Assembly (NCBI GenBank): GCA_035292585.1
Contig: DATDPU010000101.1
Coordinates: forward strand, 26,919 to 90,918
Source of the DNA: DASSFZ01 sp035292585
GTDB taxonomy: Bacteria; Chloroflexota; Anaerolineae; Fen-1058
DNA length: 64,000 nucleotides
Direction of reading: 5' to 3'
Position 1 is the stretch's first letter. Each line of letters opens with the position of its first letter. Below, one piece after another: positions 48,918-57,417 of the stretch. A program made the translations under genes and the position numbers. The notes under the pieces were generated by a model. That model ran no database searches. It worked only from the letters and a program-made list of their open reading frames with translations, and was not told the origin of the DNA.

Positions 48918-51419
48918 CTAGGGCGAGGAGAGCATCGCGTTCAACACCCGCTGCCATTCATCCTCAAAAATGACGTGGAACTTAATAGTGTGATCGGCGA
49001 ATTGTTGAGCAATTTCATCCCAAGGCTTAGGTTCACTGTACTTATTGCAAAGGTTGAAAAGCTCCTGCTTGTAGGTCGTATCCTCGTTGTTCTTCAGATG
49101 TAGACCTTTGGTTTCCAAAACGCGCACGCTGGACAATCGGCGAAGACCCGCCGGATCGAGTTCGCTCAGGAAAGCAAAGAAATCAGGATACACTCGGCCT
49201 TGTTGCCATCCCTGAACGCTGTAGCCCGTCTTGACCATGTTACGGAACCATGCCAGGAGGTTGCGCTGGCCGTCAAGATACAAAGCGACGGCAGTTTCTG
49301 TTTCGTTGAATTCCTCTTCCACGTAATCGAAGAGAGAGCGTTGAGGCAGCTCGTCGGTCTGGGGGTAGCGCAGCTTGCGACCGGCATGGGCGCGAATCCT
49401 GTCGGGGACAGCGTTACCCGCACAACCCGAAATCAGCCAGAAGTGGAGCTGCTCGCTGTTGAGCAGTTCTACAAATATGTCTCTGGCTTGATTGTTCTTT
49501 CCCGCGACCAACGCTTTTCTGAGTTCTTCGATGAGGTAGCCGAGATCGCGCCGGATGGAGTCTTCCGAATAACGTCGTCGAAGCCGGTTAATGGCCTCTC
49601 TGGCGATAGCGTAAGCGACCCACGGGTTGGGCACAACATCCAGAATCTGACGCGTGACGAGAGTCAGGTCCAGCGGCAAATCCGCTGCGCTCGTCACGTG
49701 AATGGGGCTTTCCGGACCTTCGAGGCCGACGCGGAAAGTGCTATCGCCGGTCTCGGTTGGATTGAGTTCAAGCGTGTCAAACAGGCCCAGGTCAATTTTC
49801 TCAAAGTTGATCCGGCTGAGAATGTCCATTTCGTAGCCGATCTCGCGGAAGTGACCGGGCGTGTCGGACACGACAAAGCAAGGGAAGTACACTTTGCCGG
49901 CATAGTCTGAGAATTGCGGGCGAATAGATACATCCATCATTTCGGCCTGTTGGCCCGGCCCATCCTCGTATATGCGAATGCCTCCCTGCACGTCATCCAA
50001 ACCCTCGTCGTGAAGCGAAGCATGGACGCGCCGCAGCAAATCCCCGGTGCGATCTTTGCAAAAGAAAACGTAGCTTTCGTCCAGTGCGGGCACATTTGTC
50101 TTTCGCGCATAGGGCTGGCGGAGCACACGCCCCACGAGCTGCGTCATGCTCACGGGCGCTTGGGTGTTCACGAGCGTCGCCAGCACATAGGCGAATGGGC
50201 AATCCCAACCTTCTTGCAACGCTTGTTTGGTGATGATGTATCGAACCGGGCAGTCGGCATCCAGCAGGTCAATATTCTCGATCTCGTCTCGCTCGCTGCT
50301 CTTGACCGCGATGTGCTCGGGCGGCACGTTGCACTGCGTGATGAGATAGTCGCGCGCATCTTCGGCATGAACGAACCTGGGGATGCGCTGTTTCTCGCCG
50401 GTGCGCTCGACTTGAATCAAACACATCGGGCGGATAGTGTCGCCGACCATCTCCCGATGCGTCTGGGCCAACTGCTCTAACTCGACGCGTTTATCGTGCG
50501 CCGCCCGCAGCGCGTTTCGCCAGTCGGCGCTGACCTTCATGCCGACGTTGATCGGCAGTTTGATCATGCCTGCGCGCAGCACTTCTTGCCCGCTGATACT
50601 GACCAGCACGTTGCTGCCCGCCGGCGGGGTGGCCGACAGTTCGAGGACGAACGACGGGTTGAAACCGCGCAGTGTGTCCTGAGCGATCTCGCCGTAGGCC
50701 TTATGACCTTCGTCCAGGACGATGACGGGGTTGAGCCGGCGCAGTGTGTTGCCGAGCGAAGTCTTGACCAGCCGGCTGAAGACCCCGGCGTCCGCGCCGT
50801 AAGCGTCGAGGTTGGGGAGGCCTTCCAACAACGCCGCGTGCGCTTGCGGCTGATCCTCGGGCGGGAAGAAAGCTTCGAAGCCGCCGCGATCCTGGAAAAT
50901 CTTCAGCGTCTCTTTGTTCTGCCGGTTGGCCGAGGGCAGCATAAGCAGCAGCACGCATAAGTTTGCTTGCACGTCTTCGGGCGAGAAGACCTGATCCTTC
51001 TCCAGAATCAGCGTACGCCCACCGCTCGCCATGTCCAATTCCTGCCGGTAAGGGTGGGCGCGGTCGCGGAAAGCGCGATAGGTCTGGTTGTAAATCTGAG
51101 TGGAAGGCACGATCCACAAGGCGAGGCCGGTCTGCGCTCCACGATACAGGCTGTTGATGGCGTCCAGCGATTTGATCGCGACTAGCGTCTTGCCGCCGCC
51201 GGTCGGCACTTTCAGGCAGACATACGGCAGGGGTTGACCCAGTCCGTTGGCGTGCGGCGTATACGGGGAATTGCGCACCGCTTTCCACGCCTGCTTGTCC
51301 CACTCGAAATCGATGCCCAACGCCGCAGCCTGCGCCTGCTTGGCGCGAGCTTCTTTGATCGCTAGCAAGTATTTCCGCAGTTGTTCGAGCGTTTTTGCCT
51401 GATACTGCTTGAGTTGCAT
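48918..51419 (-). CDS. Type III restriction enzyme, Res subunit
   Basis: 833 residues. SF2 helicase core: Walker A KVPTGGGKTLVAIKSL, DEGH box VIVLDEGHKAYGE, motif III LELSATPP, motif VI QLVGRVLRQPYARK. The C-terminal nuclease region has the PD-ExK-like VRVLETKGLHLKNNEDT. It needs the Mod subunit for site recognition. The start is 3 bases after the mod stop, so the two are one operon. Confidence 0.93.
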   Translation of the reverse strand: MQLKQYQAKTLEQLRKYLLAIKEARAKQAQAAALGIDFEWDKQAWKAVRNSPYTPHANGLGQPLPYVCLKVPTGGGKTLVAIKSLDAINSLYRGAQTGLALWIVPSTQIYNQTYRAFRDRAHPYRQELDMASGGRTLILEKDQVFSPEDVQANLCVLLLMLPSANRQNKETLKIFQDRGGFEAFFPPEDQPQAHAALLEGLPNLDAYGADAGVFSRLVKTSLGNTLRRLNPVIVLDEGHKAYGEIAQDTLRGFNPSFVLELSATPPAGSNVLVSISGQEVLRAGMIKLPINVGMKVSADWRNALRAAHDKRVELEQLAQTHREMVGDTIRPMCLIQVERTGEKQRIPRFVHAEDARDYLITQCNVPPEHIAVKSSERDEIENIDLLDADCPVRYIITKQALQEGWDCPFAYVLATLVNTQAPVSMTQLVGRVLRQPYARKTNVPALDESYVFFCKDRTGDLLRRVHASLHDEGLDDVQGGIRIYEDGPGQQAEMMDVSIRPQFSDYAGKVYFPCFVVSDTPGHFREIGYEMDILSRINFEKIDLGLFDTLELNPTETGDSTFRVGLEGPESPIHVTSAADLPLDLTLVTRQILDVVPNPWVAYAIAREAINRLRRRYSEDSIRRDLGYLIEELRKALVAGKNNQARDIFVELLNSEQLHFWLISGCAGNAVPDRIRAHAGRKLRYPQTDELPQRSLFDYVEEEFNETETAVALYLDGQRNLLAWFRNMVKTGYSVQGWQQGRVYPDFFAFLSELDPAGLRRLSSVRVLETKGLHLKNNEDTTYKQELFNLCNKYSEPKPWDEIAQQFADHTIKFHVIFEDEWQRVLNAMLSSP

Positions 51420-51422
51420 GGC

Positions 51423-53033
51423 TTATGCCCGGAAGCGGTAAATGGCGAAGGGCAATTGGCAGAACTCGATTCGCATCTCGCGCAGACGGTCGTCGTCCAG
51501 AAACTTGTGCGAGGCGATGACCAGCCGCGTCTTGTCGCCCGGCCGGCCCAGGCTCTCCGCAAAGCTCAAATTGAGCGGCGTCGTCTTCAAGAACTCTACG
51601 TCCGGCTTGTAGAGCAAATAGACCTGATACTGGCGGCTTTCGCCCAAATACCAGCGCGCCTCGTCGATGTGCGATTCATCCGACTGCTCGCCGGTCGTCG
51701 TGAAGAACACGTAGCGCGCCAGCGCGGGGTACGAAGGCAGTTCGTCGCCGCTCAGGACGGATTCATCGTCCAACGCCGGGCCGAGCGTGAAGTACGAGAA
51801 CGTGCCGCCCAATCCCTGCTGCAGCGCCTCGTCTTTCGCGTTCGGCACACCCTGGATCACGCGCCGAATGCGCTCTGCTGTCAGATTGTCCGCGTAATCT
51901 TCCTGCTCAACGAGAATGAAGCGCCGGTTGCCGCCGTCGGCATTGAGGGCAAGGACAGCCTGGCCGGTCGTGCCGCTGCCAGCGAAGGAATCAAGAATGA
52001 TGTCATCATCATCTGAAGCGATCCCTATTATGCGTTGAATCAGACGAGTAGGTTTGGGAGTCGCAAACACGTCAGATGCATCTGGCATCAACTCCACAAT
52101 CTCTTTCTTCGCTTCTTGGGTATGCCCAACATCATCATAGTGCCATATTGTCTGCGGTACTACACCCTGCTGAACTTCGGAGAGGTATATCTTTGGGGCC
52201 GGAACGTTATTCCCATCTTTTCCCCACCAAATGCGTCCTTCTTTGTCCAGTTGCTCAAAGCGTTCCTTTGAAACACGCCAATACTGGCCCTTGGGAGGGC
52301 CGGGAATAACACGTCCGGAAGGTGTAGTTATTGAGTAGGTCCCCAGGCTGTAATAGTTGCGTGCAGCCAAATTGTTGGGGCGCCACGGCCCACGCGGATC
52401 ATCATCAAGGTTCCTGTAAACACGATCTTGCTTCTCGCTCCGCTCGATCAAATTGCGTTCCCATCTCTCCGCATTTCTTGCATAGACGAGAATATAGTCG
52501 TGGCTCTCGGAGAAATGCCGCGCTGAACTCTTCGGGGCGTATATCTTGTGCCAGATGATAGTTGCTACGAAATTATCTTGCCCGAATATCTCATCCATGA
52601 TCGCTCGCAGATGGTGCATTTCATTGTCGTCGATTGAAATGAAGATCGCGCCATCTTCGCACAGCAGCTCCCGGAGCAACGTCAAGCGCGGCCACATCAT
52701 GCACAACCACTTGTCGTGACGGGTCAGGTCTTCCCTGTCCACCACCTTCTTGAGCCACTCGTGGTGCATCGGGCTGTTGACGTTGTCGTTGTAGGCCCAT
52801 TTCTCGTTGCCGGTGTTGTAGGGCGGGTCGATGTAGATGCACTTGATCTTTCCGGCGAAAGACGGCAGCAACGCCTTGAGCGCCAGCAGGTTATCGCCGT
52901 GAATGATGAGGTTGTCGTGCAGGCTCGGCGTGCCCGTAAGCGACCGCGCCGGGTCGGACGTCAATTGGCGATAGGGCACCGTCAAATGGTGAGTGCGGAC
53001 AATGCTCTTGCCCTTGAAACTCAAGATGGGCAT
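51423..53033 (-). CDS. Type III DNA methyltransferase, Mod subunit
   Basis: 536 residues. Motif IV IYIDPPYNTGNEKW comes before motif I DSFAGSGTTGQAVLAL, the beta-class order of N6-adenine Mod enzymes. The central target-recognition region (about residues 155-335, DNA 52040-52580) is visibly less GC-rich than either flank. The ATG at 53033 has GGAGG 11 bases upstream; a GTG at 53045 is the alternative. It partners Res; methylation is on one strand in characterised systems. Confidence 0.93.
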   Translation of the reverse strand: MPILSFKGKSIVRTHHLTVPYRQLTSDPARSLTGTPSLHDNLIIHGDNLLALKALLPSFAGKIKCIYIDPPYNTGNEKWAYNDNVNSPMHHEWLKKVVDREDLTRHDKWLCMMWPRLTLLRELLCEDGAIFISIDDNEMHHLRAIMDEIFGQDNFVATIIWHKIYAPKSSARHFSESHDYILVYARNAERWERNLIERSEKQDRVYRNLDDDPRGPWRPNNLAARNYYSLGTYSITTPSGRVIPGPPKGQYWRVSKERFEQLDKEGRIWWGKDGNNVPAPKIYLSEVQQGVVPQTIWHYDDVGHTQEAKKEIVELMPDASDVFATPKPTRLIQRIIGIASDDDDIILDSFAGSGTTGQAVLALNADGGNRRFILVEQEDYADNLTAERIRRVIQGVPNAKDEALQQGLGGTFSYFTLGPALDDESVLSGDELPSYPALARYVFFTTTGEQSDESHIDEARWYLGESRQYQVYLLYKPDVEFLKTTPLNLSFAESLGRPGDKTRLVIASHKFLDDDRLREMRIEFCQLPFAIYRFRA

Positions 53034-53173
53034 TGGGGAGGACACCTCCGATAAAAGTGGCTCGCCTATTGTAACACCAAATGACCGGCTGCACCTCCCT
53101 CCTTTCGCTCATTTCCTCGATTCACTTTATAGTGACGCACATCCCGGGGCTTTATTCGAATATGCACCATTGA

Positions 53174-53396
53174 AGTCTCGCCGTCGCTGAGCTTGCACTG
53201 CTCACCGCCTGCGGCGGCGCTGCAAACGCAACGCCGACACGTTTTTACGCAACAGTGCGCCGCCGGCCACGCGCTGATAGCCGACACGATCATCGTCGGC
53301 CCGTTGCTCGCCGGCATCGCCAGCCGTTCCGGCGCGCGCTTGCCCGATCTGGATGCGGTGCAATACATCGAATGGTCGATCCTCAAGCCGGATTGA
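53174..53396 (+). pseudogene. Lipoprotein cytochrome c remnant (frameshift, lost haem Cys)
   Basis: One frame (from 53174) shows SLAVAELALLTACGGAANAT, a lipoprotein signal without a start codon. Near 53230 homology moves to the next frame: RHVFTQQCAAGHALIAD and VGPLLAGIASRSGARLPDLD, then YIEWSIL. This is a class I cytochrome c in which the haem motif CxxCH has become CAAGH (Cys to Gly), and which lacks the distal Met segment. Frameshift, missing start and lost ligand mark it as decayed. Confidence 0.6.
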
Positions 53397-53460
53397 AGTA
53401 AGCAGTGGCCGGTGGGTAGTGTTCACTAGCCACTGTTCACTGTAGCCGAGGGAGTCTCTC

Positions 53461-53568
53461 ATGCCTCGCCTCTTCAAATGGGTGAAACGAGTTCTGTTGG
53501 TTTTGCTCGCTGCGCTGGCCGTGCTGGCAATCGTTGCGGCGGTTGTGCCCCTGCCAGACGATACGTAA
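53461..53568 (+). CDS. 35-residue single-helix membrane peptide or truncated gene
   Basis: ATG with GAGGGAG eight bases upstream encodes MPRLFKWVKRVLLVLLAALA and continues VLAIVAAVVPLPDDT. Basic N-terminus plus one transmembrane helix. It could be a genuine small protein or the surviving N-terminal anchor of a longer secreted enzyme; it is followed at once by a hairpin. It lies next to a cytochrome pseudogene, which favours a remnant. Confidence 0.4.
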   Translation: MPRLFKWVKRVLLVLLAALAVLAIVAAVVPLPDDT

Positions 53569-53572
53569 ACCT

Positions 53573-53608
53573 GCCACGCGCCTCGCGGGTAAGGCCCGGG
53601 CGCGTGGC
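53573..53608. terminator. 10-bp hairpin after the short membrane peptide
   Basis: GCCACGCGCC (53573-53582) and GGCGCGTGGC (53599-53608), 16-base loop, no U-tract. Confidence 0.45.
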
Positions 53609-53702
53609 AAGGATTTGATTCGAGGACAATGAATCTCAAACAGAGGTCAACGCCGGATTAACCCGGCTTGAACAACGTTGCCCATTTTGTGCGCGACGCG
53701 GC

Positions 53703-53966
53703 TCAGGCTGGCTGGCCGTTGCTCTGCAGCGCACTGACGATCCAGGTCGTCACCTCGGCCTCGCTGGGGATGCGCCCCGCGCTCACCACTTTTCCGTCGA
53801 TCACCAGGCCCGGCGTCGCCAGGATCGCGTACTTCGCAATCTCTACGCGCTCGGTGACTTTCTCGAACTGCGCCGCGACGCCCAACGCGGCGACCGCGTT
53901 GCGCGCAACCTGCTCCAGCTTTTTGCAGTTTTCGCAGCCCGACCCTAAAACTTTGATCGTAAGCAT
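53703..53966 (-). CDS. Small thioredoxin-fold redox protein (TIGR00412-like)
   Basis: 87 residues. MLTIKVLGSGCENCKKLEQV carries the CxxC redox pair; ILATPGLVIDGKVVSAGRIP is the cis-Pro region. This group of glutaredoxin-like disulfide proteins often sits with ArsR regulators and metal or thiol genes. The ATG at 53966 has GGAGG. It follows the radical SAM gene on the same strand after a 109-base gap with a palindromic repeat, so it is probably the last gene of that cluster. Confidence 0.88.
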   Translation of the reverse strand: MLTIKVLGSGCENCKKLEQVARNAVAALGVAAQFEKVTERVEIAKYAILATPGLVIDGKVVSAGRIPSEAEVTTWIVSALQSNGQPA

Positions 53967-53997
53967 GTCGCCTCCAAAGGGCATCGATTTGTGCTAA

Positions 53998-54070
53998 CCA
54001 CGGATAACACGGATGACACAGATATATCTTTCTGCTCTTCCATCCGTGAAATCCGTGTCATCGGTGGTTA
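53998..54070. repeat. Inverted repeat of the ACCACGGATAACACGG family
   Basis: AACCACGGATAACACGGATG (53998-54017) pairs with CATCCGTGAAATCCGTGTCA and the final GGTGGTT. Second copy of the family found at 19494-19560. It separates the radical SAM gene from the thioredoxin gene. Confidence 0.65.
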
Positions 54071-54075
54071 TTTTG

Positions 54076-55332
54076 CTACGGGCACTGGATTACGCCTTGC
54101 GCCCACAGGCAGCCGCCGCAGGCCGGAAACGTGTTGCCCAGGCAATCTTCGGTGTTGTCGTCGAGCAGTTCGCAACCGCCGCAAAAGGTGCACGGCGCAA
54201 AGGCGAAACTGTGAACGCGCTCGCGGTACGCTACGTAATCGGGATCGAGCCACAGCTCGAGCAGTCCGCGCTCGGTCACCTTGCCGATGAGGTGTCGCCG
54301 CACCAGCCGTTTATGGCCGTTAATGTGGTGGACATGGCTGTGCAGTAGCGGCAGGCACGGGCTGACACTGCCATCCCAACCGATCGAGATCGAACCGCTC
54401 TCGATGAAGGTGCACACGTCGTTGGCCCCGCCCAGGTTGTTCCCGGCGAAAGTCACGTTGTAGCCGCTGCGCAACGCCTTGAACAGCGCATCGTACGTCT
54501 CATCGTTGATCTCCATCTTGGGCAGGCTCAGGCGCGGCAGCCACGGCGAGGGCAGGTAGGTGATATCGCTCAACACGTTCGGATACAGCATCTCATCCCG
54601 CAGCGCGTCGGTGTAGGGCAGCACGTTGCTGACCTTGAAATGCTTCGCGCCCAGCCGGCGGCCCAGCGCGATCACCTCTGGGAGATCGTCGATGTTGCGT
54701 TTCATCGCCACGAACGCGATACCGATCTCCGGCTTAGGCCGGTGCGCGCCCGGTCGCAGCTTGCGAAAGCGGCTGACGTTTTCCAGTACGCGCGGCAATT
54801 CCGCGCCCAGCCGCACGTCGGCGTAACTCTCCGGCGTCGCCCCGTCGATCGAGACCCACAAGCGATCCAGCCCGGCCCGGATCAGCTGGCGCGCCTTCTG
54901 CTCGTTGAGGAGTGTGCCGTTGGTGATCAGTTCCACCGCCGCGCCGGCCGCTTTGGCCTGCGCCACCCATTCCGGCGTGCGTGGATGGAACAGCGGCTCG
55001 CCCAGGCCGCCGAAGAAGAGGGTCGGGCGGGGCGCGATTGTGCTCACATCTTCTAGGATGCGTGCGAACGTTGCTTCGCTCATCCGACCCATCGTCTCGT
55101 CCCACACATTGCGAATGCAGGTGAGACACTCGATGTTGCAATGGTCGGTCGGCTCGACGTACACCTTGGCCAGTTGCGTCACCGGCCGGTGCAGCCGCAC
55201 GTTGTTCGTGTCTTCGTCCAGCCGCACCCGCGCACCCGGCGTCAGCCCATACTGCGCGGCCAGTTCCGGCGGCAGCACCAAACGCCCGTGCTCATCCACG
55301 TCTGCCCATACGCTTGGCTTCGATGAAATCAT
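54076..55332 (-). CDS. Radical SAM/SPASM protein, tungsten-oxidoreductase maturase-like, with N-terminal AbrB-like domain
   Basis: 418 residues. The first ~50 form a SpoVT/AbrB-like swapped-hairpin (VDEHGRLVLPPELAAQYGL, PGARVRL). The radical SAM core follows with EPTDHCNIECLTCIRNVW (CxxxCxxC), GGLGEPLFH and LWVSIDGATPE. The C-terminal SPASM-like region is Cys-rich: SISIGWDGSVSPCLPLLH, FAPCTFCGGCELL and TFPACGGCLWAQG. I recognise the W_rSAM_matur type, normally encoded beside tungstopterin aldehyde oxidoreductases; none is in this window. It follows osmC by 6 bases. Confidence 0.85.
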   Translation of the reverse strand: MISSKPSVWADVDEHGRLVLPPELAAQYGLTPGARVRLDEDTNNVRLHRPVTQLAKVYVEPTDHCNIECLTCIRNVWDETMGRMSEATFARILEDVSTIAPRPTLFFGGLGEPLFHPRTPEWVAQAKAAGAAVELITNGTLLNEQKARQLIRAGLDRLWVSIDGATPESYADVRLGAELPRVLENVSRFRKLRPGAHRPKPEIGIAFVAMKRNIDDLPEVIALGRRLGAKHFKVSNVLPYTDALRDEMLYPNVLSDITYLPSPWLPRLSLPKMEINDETYDALFKALRSGYNVTFAGNNLGGANDVCTFIESGSISIGWDGSVSPCLPLLHSHVHHINGHKRLVRRHLIGKVTERGLLELWLDPDYVAYRERVHSFAFAPCTFCGGCELLDDNTEDCLGNTFPACGGCLWAQGVIQCP

Positions 55333-55338
55333 GTTGGT

Positions 55339-55821
55339 TCATTCCTGACTGGGTACTTGAGTGTCTTCCGTGTCCACTATCTCGATCGTCGGCTCGATCA
55401 GGATTTCCGACTTTACCGAATTGGCGACCAGGCTGTACTTCTGCGCCGATTGCAGCGCGCGGCGCGCGCGCGCCTCCACCGCCGAGGGAGTTTCCGCCCC
55501 GGCCGCGATGCGAACGACCGGCCACAAGCGCAGCTGCGTGAACCTCTCCGTCCGATCCAGTTCGATGCGCTTGGCGCCCTCGGCGCGGCACTCGTACGCT
55601 ACCAGGTTGAGTTTGAAGCGCTCGGCCGCCCAGATGAACATCAGCATGATGCAGGTGTTGGCCGAGGCCACGAAGGCATCTTCTGGCGTGAGCACGTTCG
55701 GATGACCTTGCGCGTCGGGCGGCGCGGAGAAATCCAGCTGCGGCCCGTTGCCCAGGGCCACGCGTCCCCAATGCTCGCCCCGCCATACGACGGTGGCGTA
55801 GTAAGTTGCCGTGCGGCTCAT
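55339..55821 (-). CDS. OsmC-family thiol peroxidase-like protein
   Basis: 160 residues. Family features: N-terminal beta strands RTATYYATVVWRGEHWG, the helix with the reactive Cys region VASANTCIMLMFIWAAE, and a second part YECRAEG. The usual second Cys is the one in YECRAEG. Members reduce organic hydroperoxides or carry thiol/sulfur chemistry, often using lipoyl proteins as reductant. That link fits the GcvH-like gene in the same operon. It overlaps the DGC gene upstream by 4 bases. Confidence 0.85.
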   Translation of the reverse strand: MSRTATYYATVVWRGEHWGRVALGNGPQLDFSAPPDAQGHPNVLTPEDAFVASANTCIMLMFIWAAERFKLNLVAYECRAEGAKRIELDRTERFTQLRLWPVVRIAAGAETPSAVEARARRALQSAQKYSLVANSVKSEILIEPTIEIVDTEDTQVPSQE

Positions 55822-56546
55822 CCCAACTTCTCCTGTGTCTGACAGTAGGCCCGGTACTCTTGGAGCAAGATGGCGCGATAGGTCTCGTCCTCTTCGGCCG
55901 GCACGGCGTTATAAATCTTGACCGTCGCCAACAGTTCGGCGGCCATGCCTGTATCGGGCGCTTTGCCCGACTCGCGAAATTGCTGGAAGATGAGCGGCAG
56001 CCCGACCAACGCGACGCGCTGCCCGTTGATGCTGACGTGCTGTATGGGGATGTTGGAGCCGCAGGAACAGGTCGCTTCCGACTCAGGTGCACTGGATGGC
56101 CCGGCGTTTTCAAATGTTCCCGTTGATCGATTCCAGCGCCGCCCCAGCAACTCATCGACCCGCTCCGCCACCCGATCCGCTAGCGCGTCGACCGCCTGCT
56201 GTCCCGCTGCGTTCAAGCGCCGCCGGCCAACGGGCTGGTCCAGGCCGCATTCGTCGATCACATCCTTCACCAGCACACTGGCCGCAGGCGGGCTGGAATA
56301 CAACGCCGTCGCGCGTTCGGCGCAGCGCTGGTCACACCCATCGATAGCAATCGTGGGGTAGAAGCGGGCAAAAGCGCGATCGCCTGCGCCGCCGGCCAGG
56401 AACAGCGGCAGGCAAATCGTCACCGTATCGCCGGGCCGCAGCTGTTCCAACACTTTCAGCGCCGCCAGCCGCGTGATGGTTCCTTCCGGCAGCTCTTCGC
56501 CGGAACATGCCACGATCCCGACTTTCTTCTTCGGCAGCTCAGGCAT
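55818..56546 (-). CDS. DGC-domain putative zinc-binding protein (long form)
   Basis: 242 residues. KVGIVACSGEELPEGTITRL begins the domain; PTIAIDGCDQRCAERAT is the Asp-Gly-Cys motif that names the family (PF08859). Further Cys lie in VIDECGL. A C-terminal extension has CSCGSNIPIQHVSINGQRVA and a helical end. Function of the family is not established; conserved Cys suggest metal or persulfide binding. The ATG at 56546 overlaps the preceding DGC gene by 8 bases. Confidence 0.8.
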   Translation of the reverse strand: MPELPKKKVGIVACSGEELPEGTITRLAALKVLEQLRPGDTVTICLPLFLAGGAGDRAFARFYPTIAIDGCDQRCAERATALYSSPPAASVLVKDVIDECGLDQPVGRRRLNAAGQQAVDALADRVAERVDELLGRRWNRSTGTFENAGPSSAPESEATCSCGSNIPIQHVSINGQRVALVGLPLIFQQFRESGKAPDTGMAAELLATVKIYNAVPAEEDETYRAILLQEYRAYCQTQEKLG

Positions 56547-56970
56547 CGCCCACACTCCCATCGGGTTCGCACCGCAGGATCGCATCCACTTCAGCGGCGA
56601 CTTCTTCCGCCAGCGCGTGCGCCAGCTGTTGGCCGCCCGCGTTCAATTCGGCAATGCCGCGCGGTTTGAGCTCGCGATAGCGCCGGTACACTTCGAGCAC
56701 GGCAAAGTTGTGCGCCACCGTCCCGCCGCTCGCCCGAACCATCTTCGTCGCGCAAGCCAGCTGGCAACCATCGATCGTCACCGCCGGGCAGTTGCGCACT
56801 GCCGCGCGCGCGGTCTCGTCGCCCAGCACCAGCCGTGAGAGCGCGATGAGGTGTGTATCGTCCGGGCGCAGGTCTTCCACTACTGCGTAGGCAGCTTCCC
56901 GGCTCACCGAGCCGTACGTTTTGCCGATGCCGCTGCACGGCACGACGATCACGCGCCAGTCTTCGCTCAT
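56539..56970 (-). CDS. DGC-domain putative zinc-binding protein (short form)
   Basis: 143 residues. VIVVPCSGIGKTYGSVSREA and VTIDGCQLACATKMVRASGG are the two Cys blocks of the domain, matching the longer paralogue next door. No signal peptide. ATGA overlap with the upstream GcvH-like gene and an 8-base overlap with the downstream DGC gene imply translational coupling. The two DGC proteins may act as a heteromer (inference). Confidence 0.8.
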   Translation of the reverse strand: MSEDWRVIVVPCSGIGKTYGSVSREAAYAVVEDLRPDDTHLIALSRLVLGDETARAAVRNCPAVTIDGCQLACATKMVRASGGTVAHNFAVLEVYRRYRELKPRGIAELNAGGQQLAHALAEEVAAEVDAILRCEPDGSVGDA

Positions 56971-57416
56971 GCTGACTTCGCTTCCGCTTCGGCCTGGCCT
57001 CGCATCAGATCGAAGTAAGCCTGCGGTTCGAGCAAGTGCGCGCGGTCGGCCTCCCAATCGCCCGGTTCGAGCCGCGCCAGCCAGCCCGCGCCATACGGGT
57101 CTTGATTGATGATCTCCGGCGCGGTTTCCAACTGCGGATTGATCGCGACAATCGTTCCAGCCACCGGCGCGCCCAGGCTGACGTTCACCTTGATCGTCTC
57201 GATCACGGCGACCTCGTCGCCTATGGCGAGCTGCGCGCCGATCGGCTTGACCTCGGCAAAAGCGACGTCGCCGCTGCGCTGTTGCACAAAATCCGAGAGA
57301 CCGATGCGTACCCGATCGCCCTCGGCCAACACCCACACGCCTTCGCTCGTGTAGCGGCGATCCAGGGCGACTTTGAAGGTGAACTTATCGACGGTGGTTT
57401 CGAGAAACTCCGGCAT
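56967..57416 (-). CDS. GcvH-like lipoyl carrier protein
   Basis: 149 residues. It has the glycine-cleavage H-protein fold with YTSEGVWVLAEGDRVRIGLS, VKPIGAQLAIGDEV and the lipoylation segment VAVIETIKVNVSLGAPVAGT, modifiable Lys at about 76. The C-terminal GAGWLARLEPGDW is also H-protein-like. No gcvT, gcvP or lipoate ligase is nearby, so it probably serves another pathway as a dithiol carrier. AAAGGA precedes the ATG; it starts 1 base after the arsR-type regulator stop. Confidence 0.85.
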   Translation of the reverse strand: MPEFLETTVDKFTFKVALDRRYTSEGVWVLAEGDRVRIGLSDFVQQRSGDVAFAEVKPIGAQLAIGDEVAVIETIKVNVSLGAPVAGTIVAINPQLETAPEIINQDPYGAGWLARLEPGDWEADRAHLLEPQAYFDLMRGQAEAEAKSA

Positions 57417-57417
57417 G

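Noticed and set aside
53066..53386. Minus-strand frame of 106 codons opposite the cytochrome remnant
   Set aside because: No motif; the plus strand shows clear cytochrome c homology in two frames.
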